This document shows, in pieces, positions 56,960 to 64,000 of a DNA stretch of 64,000 bases (positions are counted from its first letter, which is position 1; each line of letters begins with the position of its first letter). The notes below the pieces were generated by a model that ran no database searches, was not told the origin of the DNA, and saw nothing but the letters and a program-made list of their open reading frames with translations. A program made the position numbers and the translations under genes. This DNA comes from Neospora caninum Liverpool (Eukaryota; Apicomplexa; Conoidasida; Eucoccidiorida; Sarcocystidae), in the NCBI RefSeq assembly GCF_000208865.1, contig NC_018398.1:4612710-4676709 (forward strand), given 5' to 3'.

Positions 56960-59900
56960 TACATATTTGTATGCATACTGATATACATGCATGTGGAGGT
57001 GCGGCAGAGACTCGCCCAAGTTCGTTCCGCGCATGCTCCCGTTGTAGAGGGAGGCGAAGAAGGAAGGCCCCGTCGAGAGCGAGAGCGAAGAGAGCAAAGA
57101 AGAGAGGAGACAGATGTCGCGAGGAGGTTTGCGTTGCTGCGGAGGCTTTCGAGCGGTCTCTTTCGCTCACCCACAGACGATAGAGCGACGTTCTGGAGAG
57201 GGCGCGATCCAGCTCCTCTTGGGCACCGGCACGAAAATCGGGGTGCGAAAAAAGAACGACCAGACCGGCCGCTCGCTGGTAGGTGAGGCACGCGTCGCGA
57301 AGACCGTCCAGAGGTGGTGCAGCGTCGAAGAACATCTGTCCGTCTAACGGGATATCTCGCCCGTTCGCCGACGCGGGGATTCCGTCCAGAAGGCGCCAGG
57401 CACTCCGCGACCGCTCCGAGGACGCGCGGAACGCAGCGAACGCCTCTGGCGCGGCCTGGAGGTTCGGTGCGTTCCGTGGGGAACCGCCCAGGGGCCTCGA
57501 CGCAGCGGCAGCGACAGGCGCAAAGACACGAATGGAGTCGGAATCGGTCCCCAGACAACGCGAAAGCCTGAGACAAATTGGATTTGAAAACAAGCGACAC
57601 AGTCCATACAGACCTATATACGTAGCAGAGCATAGTTAAGATGATAACGGGTGTGGAAGGAACCAATTGAACACCACGAAATAATAGAACAAAGATAATG
57701 AGGGTAATCTGGGATCCTTCTTGGCATACCGTTAAACCCAGTAGATGCATAGGTATGAACATCAACATGATACTAGCCAAGACTACAGCAAACCAGATAC
57801 TTACCTATACAGGCATAAATGATTGCACATATATACATATGTAGATGCAAGCTTTCATGTGTATGTGTATTTATGTGTCTTGTGCTGTGTGCATAAACGC
57901 ACATAGGAGTCCGCGGTGGGTTCGCGGTAGCGGCGAAAAGCGGAGAGCTGGAGGGGAGGTCGCCGGACCCCCCGTTCAAGGCAAAGATGCGAAAGAAAAC
58001 AAGGCTGCGACTCTTGGAACTCACCATGCCTGCGTCGCGCGAATTTCGTCGGCTCTCCATTCAAGCCCTTTCGCGTTTCCAAAAAGAATATCGCTGGAAG
58101 GAAGAAGCAGAAGCGCGATACTGATGCTCCACTTGCTCACCCCCTGGGTCGAGCCTCGCCTTCCCGCTTCCCGTGACTCTCCGCTTTCGCCCCCTTCCTG
58201 ATTCTCTGGACCTTTGTCTCCTATTTCTCCCCCTTCCATTCCTTGTTGGTTTCCGTCTTCGACTCTCTCTCTTTGTTCTCCTTCTTGTATTCTGTCTTCT
58301 CCTTGTATTCTCTCTTTTCCTTCTGCTATTCTCTCTTCTTTTCCTTCTTTTTGCGTTCTTGTTTCGCGCCCCGCACTGGCCTCTCCGGCACCACGAGGGG
58401 CTGCGCCGTTGCCTTGTGCATCCGGCGCCTCTTCAGCCATTCGGCGTCCACCTTGTGTCCACAGGCAAAAAAGATGAAGTGTCTCTTCCAGCTCGTCGCC
58501 GAGATTGAGTGAGAGCGCGGGGCCGGGGACGAGACGCTGGTGGCGGCATTCGCGCAGTACCCGCGAAAACCCTGAACCTTCTCCTTTCCTCAAACACTTT
58601 TGAATGCCGCGCAACGGCAGCTTCCACGCACTCGGCGGAAGGCGACTTCGCCGGATAGGAACGACGAGGACAAGGCGGCGTTGGGTGTTCACAGCCACGC
58701 CTTTCCGTTCCGGGAGGCTTCCGTTTCCTGGTGACGCGCCCGAGCTTCCACAGCCCGTCAAACACCGGTCCTCTTCGTCTGAGATGTCTGTCTCTCCCGG
58801 CTGCCTCTGCAGAAGACACGGCATGTCGCCCTCTCCTCCCTGTCTTCTCTCTCGTTCGTTCAGCTTCCCACACATCAGTTTCTCTGGTTTCTCTTCGTCC
58901 TTCTCGTCTCCCTCACGCCGACCGGCAGCCTCACGAATGCCCTCGCCTGGCCTGCGCCTGCCGTCCTCCGCGCCATGCGGATCTGCGTCGTCCTCCGCCT
59001 GTTTCGCGTCGTTCTCTTTCTTCTCCGTTTCCACCTCTCCCCGCTGGGATGCGACGAGCCCCCTGCGCTGGCGCCGCTCCCCCACGGGTTGTTGCGCGTC
59101 GAAAACTGACAACAGGCGCCGCCGCAAATCGCCGGCGGAGCACACCAAGATGTCTGAGGTTTGGCAAGACATCGACGAAGCACGTGGCCCCAGCAACACG
59201 TCGACGAAGTCTCCTTGTCGAGCGCGCCGCCTCTCTGGAGGTCCCGGAAAGCCCCCACTGTCGCCACTTCCATCGTGCATGCATGCCTTCCCTGCTGCCT
59301 CCCCCGCTGCGCTCGCGGCGCAATTGTCTCTGCCTGCCTCGCCTTCCTCTCCGCGAGCGTTCGCTTCCGGCCGAGGCGCCTCTGCGCTGTCCGCGGCAGT
59401 TCCACGTTGAGCTTGCCGCCACGCCTCCGGAAGAAGAACGCAGACGCTGCACGACTCTCGACGAGAAGGAAGAGACGCAAATGCGGAGACAAACAAACGC
59501 ACCGCCTTTAGGACGGGAGAGGAAGAAAGAGGCGGCGCACAAAACCCGACAGTGTGTGAGGGAGCGCGCGTCTGGTTCGGAAGCCTCCGGGCGCCCTCTC
59601 CAGGAAGCCCCGCCAGTCGCACAGAGGGGCCAGAGCCAGGGTGACTTCCCGAATTCCCGTCGTCTTGTTCTCCGCCGTCCTTCTCTCGGAGGCGGGTGTC
59701 CGAACTTTCCCCAGAGCCGGGAGACGAAGACCTCGAGCATGAGACGCAAGGCTGTGTCTGCCGCGTTTGCGGAATCTCTGGAGGCTCCTCACACCTGCCT
59801 GCCTGTCGGCGGTCGCCTTCAGCTCCGTCGAGCGCTGCCAAAACGTCAAGAGAAAGCGGAGCAATCGTGTGCCATCCCTCGCACGCAGCAGCTGCGCTTG

Positions 59901-60921
59901 CCCGAAAAACACTTTCGGGATCCTCAGAAACAGGCGCGCGCGAACCCTGCGCCCTCTGTCCACGCGTCGCGTCATCTCGCCACGTTTCCTCGTCCCAACA
60001 CATGCAAATGTCTCCACCGTCTCCGTCCGCTGCACTGACAGGCGACCTTTCGGACTTTCCTGCTCTCTGCGTTTCGTCCGACCTCGTCGTCCCGCTGGTT
60101 GGTTCTCCCTTCCCACGCGAGTCTGCTTCCTTCCTTCTCTCCCGCTGGCTGTCGTCTCGGCTTCTCTCGCCGGCTCTGTCTGGCCTCCGTGTGCCTCCCT
60201 CTCCCTCCCCTTCTCCCTCTCCGTTTCTCTCTTCTCGGCTGTGTGGCGTGTCGGCGTTTCCCTCCTTTCTTTCTCCGCAGGTTTGAATGTGTGCTGACCG
60301 AGCTTCTTCGCCACGCGCGCGGCGTTCGCACTGGCCAGAAAACCCGACTGAATCAGGAGAAGCAACAGTCGACGCTTCAGACGCCTCTTCTTCCTCTTTT
60401 GTCTGCTCTGTCTCCTTTTCGTCTCGCCCCTTCCAGCCCCTCTCTCCTTTCGGCCAGCCAACGCATCGCTCGCAGAAGAAAGGCGAACGGCGGGACGGCC
60501 CCCGGGACCGCGTGGCCAGAGGTGAGGAGAAGGAAGAGAGTGAAGCCCGAAAGCAAGATGCACGAGGACGGACGGACGAAGAAAAGCGCCAAGAAAAAGA
60601 ATTTGCCGAGGGCGAAGGGGCGCCGGAAACGAGGCGAAGAGCAGGCGGAGATGCGAGAAAGGAATCCGGGAAAAAGAAATGCGAAAGCGACAGAACAGAG
60701 CCGCGACAAGGTGCGCGAGCTCCCCGTGGAAGAGCGAGAGACACGCGCGGGGAGAGAAATGCGATTGAAAGACGCAAAGAGGAGGGAGGCACGAAGTCGC
60801 CTCGACGCCGAGCCCCCAGGCGGCCTCCAGAGACGCAGAAAGCCTCCGTAGAAAGCGGACTGACAAGCAGCGAGAAGAGAAGAAACGCGAAAGGCCAACA
60901 ATCGCACAGCGCAACCGTCAT
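55452..60921 (-). CDS. Large protein with secretory leader, 1500 residues, unknown function
   Basis: Three exons: 60921-58025, 57567-57171 and 56660-55452. Donors ATG|GTGAGT and TGG|GTGAGC join acceptors TTTGTCTCAG and TCCACCCAG in phases 2 and 0. The ATG at 60921 starts a signal-sequence-like leader (CDCWPFAFLLFSLLVSPLS). It is followed by an Arg/Ser-rich, acid-poor stretch up to about residue 150, the two-part layout of many apicoplast-targeted proteins. The rest alternates disordered Glu/Arg/Gly-rich runs with ordered blocks: WHTIAPLSLDVLAALDG, LKAVRLFVSAFASLPSRR, RRLVLVVPIRRSRLPP, ISIALLLLPSSDILFGNAKG, YQRAAGLVVLFSHPDFRAGA and LYRLWVARQYARCLHPVDRF. The separated beta-strand-like blocks could form one domain interrupted by long insertions. 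I do not recognise it. Apicoplast location is inference from the leader only. Confidence 0.7.
56925..56961. repeat. TA-rich microsatellite
   Basis: TA run with a few A interruptions in the intron between the last two exons of the 1500-residue gene. Confidence 0.9.
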
Positions 60922-61399
60922 CTCCGATTTCCACACACGGCAGAGGATCCACGGTAGAAGTCAGGCGCCGATACCAACGGCAGGAAAGACTCTGAAAAGG
61001 AGGCGGGATTCTTCGGTTTCATGATGAGGCTTGAGTGGAATACGACTGAAGAACCGGTTGGTTTCGCCCGGCCCGAGAGTGGATGTAACCCTCCCGTGCA
61101 AAACAGCCAGGTGCTTGCCGGCGCCTGGACGCCGGAGACGCGAGGCAGACCCACGGATCCTCCGTCACAAAAAGTACTTATTGTGTAGCAGTCGTAGTGG
61201 AGTGGACACACTGCAGCGCGTGCGGTACGCCTCTGAAAGAGCTTCAATGACTCCGATCCCCCGTGGAGAACGCAGGCGACGAACGGCGGAAGGAGCTAGC
61301 GACGGAAGCAAAAAAGGTGGAAAGACAGAGAAAAACGAGCGGAAACGAGAGAAAGTGGAGACGATAGGGAGAAAAAAGGAAGTAGCCTTTCGTTCAGCG
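60922..61399. other. Intergenic, promoter side of the 1500-residue gene
   Basis: Less than 500 bases between the ATG at 60921 and the next candidate stop on the same strand. No coding signal is seen. Confidence 0.4.
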
Positions 61400-62265
61400 T
61401 CATGAGTTACGCTTCACAAGGCTGCCGCGCAATCGGGAAAGAGGAGGAGTCAGCCAGAGGAAGAGAGAGAAGTCGAGGGAGTAGAGGCGATCGGCATGCG
61501 ATAGCGTCTGGACGCAAGAGGCCGTAGAACAGCCAACAAGAGGTTCGGGTTCGCACTTGAGACGCTCCGCCGCCGAGGCCGCGGGCTCTGGGGCCTCAGA
61601 AGGCTTGTTGCAGGTGAGGGGGCAAGCGGAGAGTGAAGGCTCTCTCGTCGCCTGGCACAGACTCTCCAGCGGATTTCTCGGAGCCGACGCCGAGAAAACT
61701 ACAAAACAGCAGAAGAGAACAAGCAAGAAGGGCAGAGAGGTTCGTGGAGACGGGGAGGCGCGAAGCAAAGAAAAATAAGGAAAAGAGGACGGAAGACTGA
61801 ACGAAACGCGAACACCGGAGAGAAGCTGGACGAAGGCGAGTCACGGGTTCACCCCGTCCGAAGAAAAAAAGCGATCGAGAGGCAACAACGGGAAAAGGCG
61901 ATGGAAGGTCGGAGATACAGGAAACGGGAGAAGAAAGAGGAGAGGAGAAAAGAAGACGAGAACCAGAACAGAACGAGAGCGAAGGAGAACCGAAAACAGG
62001 GGGGCGAAGAGCAGCCATGAGAGAAGAGAGAAGACGAAGGAGCAGAAGAGGAAGGAAGGAGAAGACGGAGAAGAAAAGAGAAGAAGACGGAAGGAGAAGA
62101 AGGAAAAGAAAAGAGAAGGATAACAAGAAGGAGAAGAAAAAAGAGAGACTCAGCCGATGGCTTACATGTCTGTGTTAGCCGCTGTGGAGCCTCGAGTGTG
62201 TGCCACGGAACAGAGACAAGACAGCTGAGTGTCGGCTCCGCAGCTGGGAGCTGCCGCATATGCAT
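61400..62265 (-). CDS. Candidate small Cys-containing protein
   Basis: Proposed exons are 62265-62166 and 61698-61400, giving 132 residues. Donor ACAT|GTAAGC and acceptor TTTTGTAG join in phase 1. The start MHMRQLPAAEPTLSC is the first ATG in frame. The second exon has six Cys in two groups (LCQATREPSLSACPLTC and KCEPEPLVGCSTASC), then a hydrophobic YSLDFSLFLWL near the end. The paired Cys groups suggest a disulfide-bonded or metal-binding small protein, but the spacing is not a standard twin CX9C. The 467-base intron is almost pure pyrimidine on the coding strand. The second exon reads open into this tract, which can mislead gene callers. No identity is offered. Confidence 0.35.
61860..62150. 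repeat. Purine-rich tract (GA-rich on plus strand)
   Basis: About 290 bases dominated by GAAGAAGGAG-type sequence on the plus strand, inside the intron of the 61400-62265 candidate. Such strand-asymmetric tracts leave artificial open frames on both strands. Confidence 0.8.
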
Positions 62266-63093
62266 CGGATATAGATTTACAAACAGAATTTGCAAAAAAA
62301 AAGTAATGTTCCTCTTGACACGCCTGTCAGCAATTCGATTGGCGAGAAGGAAGCGTGCCCGCGGGGAAGGTACGCACGACAGTGTGAGTCGCTTGGCCTT
62401 GAAAACGCCGTAGGAAAGCGGAGACGCGACACAGAGGTAAGAAGGCCGACTCTTTGCGCATGCAGTTCGCCAAGAAACGCGGAAGCGCTTTCAAAGGCGA
62501 TTTCACCTGACAGTTCCCTCGTTCCTGAGAACTCTCATTCGTGTTCTTCCTCACCTTCTCTCTTTGAATTCGGGTCTCCCTTCTCTGTCCCCACCTTGTT
62601 CCCTTCCGGTTTCCCATCCTTTTTTGCGGCAAGCCCCGCTGCGGCTTCTCATAGTGACACTGGCGCGTAGTCAAACGCGAAGAACTTTTTACCCCCCCTT
62701 TTTTTCGTCAACTCGCCGTTCTTCCCTCGTCTCTCCTCCACCTTTCCCTCCTTCTCTCTCGCACAGGCTTCTCGCGTCCTCCCCTCAACCGTGCGTTCGA
62801 AAAAGCAAGTTGCCGCAAACTTCCTCCTCACTGCTTCTCTCCGTCGCTCTCCTCTCTCCGTCGCTCTCCTCTCTCCGTCGCTCCCCTCTCTCCGTCGCTC
62901 CCCTCTCTCCGTCGCTCCCCTCTCTCCGTCGCTCCCCTCTCTCCGTCGCTCCCCTCTCTCCGTCGCTCTCGCCCCTCCGTCTCTCTCCCCCCTCCGTCTC
63001 TCTCCTCTTCTCTCCTCTTCTCTCCTCTTCTCTCTCCGCTCTGTTCTTTTCTCTTCTCTCTCTGTTCGCTTTCTCTTCGCTCTCTCTTCCAGC
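62266..63093. promoter_or_regulatory. Promoter and leader region of the RPA12-like gene
   Basis: Divergent gap between the 62265 (-) start and the 63094 (+) ATG. The right half is pyrimidine-rich and contains a 15-base minisatellite. The sequence CTCTCTTCCAG ends two bases before the ATG, so a leader intron could be spliced immediately upstream of the start codon. Confidence 0.45.
62837..62990. repeat. 15-bp pyrimidine minisatellite
   Basis: About ten units of CTCTCCGTCGCTCCC or a one-base variant, in direct tandem, upstream of the RPA12-like start codon. Confidence 0.9.
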
Positions 63094-64000
63094 ATGCCTC
63101 GCTCTCGCTCTCCTCTCTCCTCAGACGCGCTGCTCCTGGCGCAGGCTGCCTCGTCGCTGGTCGTGCCTCTGGGCTCGGACGTGGCCTTCGCGTCTCCCGC
63201 GGCCGCGTCTGGGCCGCCTGCGTGCCAGCGGCTGCTGCATCAATCGCCGCAGTCTCTCGACGACTCGGTGGAGTACTTTGCCTTACTCCACCGTTTGGGA
63301 GACGATGCCCAGACTCTCCCGGGCCCTCCAAAGTTCGTCTACCAGAGCGCGGGCTTTCGGCCGACCTGCGACGCAAGCGCAGACAAAGGCGCGACAGACC
63401 GACGTCTGGGAGGGATGGGCGGCGTCTCTTGCTCCTCGGGGATCTCCTATGACTGGTTGCTGGCATTGGGGTGCCTGAACTGCGGTCGAACCGTCACCGT
63501 CGCGGACGACCTTCTGCCGACTCTCGAAGACCTCGACGCGTCTGCCTCTCTGACGTGTCGGGGATGCGGCCACCGCATTGTTCCGCTCCATGGCGCAAAC
63601 GAGTCAGACGCGCTCGTCGACTGCATGCATGCGGGTCGCCACAGGCGCAAGGCCCCAACGCAAACGGAGACGCAGAGGGATGAGACGAAGAGGGAGGAGA
63701 CGAAGGAGAAAAGCTCTGGCCAGGAGGCAAGAGACCGGGAGGAGGCGCCTGCATGCACGGCTCTCGGCGAAGACGGCATTTATCTCTTCGGCCAGAGAAA
63801 ACAGCATCGGCTGGGCGACTTCTCCAAGCGATGGTGGAAGCAAAGATTCCTCGGCGAACGGTTCGGCGAGCGGCTGCTGGAGCAGCAACTCCGCCTCGTC
63901 CAGGCCTTCTCTGGGGCGAAGAAGGGCGTGATTTGCAAGGAAACCTGCGAAGCCTGCGGCCACGGCGAAGCCTTCTTCTCGACCTTCCAGGCGCGAAGCG
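63094..64000 (+). CDS. RPA12: RNA polymerase I subunit RPA12-like zinc-ribbon protein (cut by window end)
   Basis: Open frame from the ATG at 63094 to the window edge, 302 residues seen. An N-terminal zinc ribbon has Cys127-x2-Cys130 (GCLNCGR) and Cys155-x2-Cys158 (TCRGCGH). The C-terminal ribbon begins Cys285-x2-Cys288 and reads CEACGHGEAFFSTFQARS. This is the TFIIS-type block, in which the RS is normally followed by ADE, the catalytic acidic loop used for RNA cleavage; that part lies beyond the edge. Two ribbons in this order define the A12/RPB9/C11 family, and the sequence around the second ribbon resembles the Pol I subunit best. Typical RPA12 is about 120 residues. This one has about 126 extra residues before the first Cys and a charged linker insertion (QTETQRDETKREETKEK). 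C11 of Pol III is the main alternative. Confidence 0.8.
   Translation, partial: MPRSRSPLSSDALLLAQAASSLVVPLGSDVAFASPAAASGPPACQRLLHQSPQSLDDSVEYFALLHRLGDDAQTLPGPPKFVYQSAGFRPTCDASADKGATDRRLGGMGGVSCSSGISYDWLLALGCLNCGRTVTVADDLLPTLEDLDASASLTCRGCGHRIVPLHGANESDALVDCMHAGRHRRKAPTQTETQRDETKREETKEKSSGQEARDREEAPACTALGEDGIYLFGQRKQHRLGDFSKRWWKQRFLGERFGERLLEQQLRLVQAFSGAKKGVICKETCEACGHGEAFFSTFQARS

Noticed and set aside
58731..60038. 435-codon plus-strand open frame
   Set aside because: Antisense shadow of the 2.9-kb exon of the 1500-residue gene. The minus-strand frame is much longer and has a leader, splice sites and phase-matched downstream exons.
59508..60914. 468-codon minus-strand frame
   Set aside because: Same strand as, but out of frame with, the 1500-residue gene. 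It is an overlapping GC-rich shadow with no continuing exons.
62649..63095. Minus-strand Arg/Glu repeat protein
   Set aside because: Antisense of the pyrimidine repeat; the repetitive RRREGSDGER pattern is a repeat artefact.
62564..63478. 304-codon plus-strand frame rich in Ser/Leu/Pro
   Set aside because: It reads through the pyrimidine minisatellite and then overlaps the RPA12-like coding sequence in the wrong frame.

Overview
The window is nuclear DNA of a coccidian apicomplexan, most likely Toxoplasma gondii or a close relative (Hammondia, Neospora). The grounds are genes split by GT-AG introns of a few hundred bases, many (TA)n microsatellites, frequent TGCATGC-type words, mixed moderate and high GC, and an apicomplexan pellicle gene (ISP family). 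There is no bacterial-style operon structure. I saw no rRNA, tRNA, CRISPR or transposon.

Left part (1-32.5 kb). Genes are compact and several can be named: a small secreted or ER membrane protein with a possible TRAP-delta identity (1707-2236, +); a JUPITER/HN1-like microtubule-associated protein (4097-4716, -, first exon not found); a single-exon unknown (6851-8023, +); the ribosome-biogenesis factor MAK16 (9183-11947, -, five exons); the axonemal inner-arm dynein light chain DNALI1/p28 (14071-15904, -); an ISP-family acylated PH-fold protein of the inner membrane complex (19341-21373, +); an LRRC51-type leucine-rich-repeat protein (22057-23415, -); and an 835-residue membrane-anchored coiled-coil protein of unknown function (28724-32490, -). 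Between them lie exon-like segments of less certain genes at 12.9-14 kb, 16.3-19.1 kb and 26.4-28.3 kb.

Right part (32.5-64 kb). GC is higher and the proteins are larger. A ten-exon SUN-domain nuclear-envelope protein (35304-42686, -) carries an AT-rich minisatellite in one intron. It is followed by a Cys-motif unknown (46238-47038, -), a single-pass membrane protein (49159-50632, +), a 577-residue membrane protein (52189-54444, -), a 1500-residue protein with a signal-sequence leader (55452-60921, -), a small Cys-containing candidate (61400-62265, -), and the start of an RNA polymerase I subunit RPA12-like gene that runs off the right edge (63094-64000, +).

The genes do not form one pathway. 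Themes that recur are ribosome production (MAK16, RPA12), flagellum or microtubule biology (DNALI1, LRRC51, JUPITER-like) and membrane or cytoskeleton architecture (ISP, SUN protein, coiled-coil anchor). Gene models were built by hand from consensus splice sites, phase agreement and family resemblance. All identities are from recall, not from a search.
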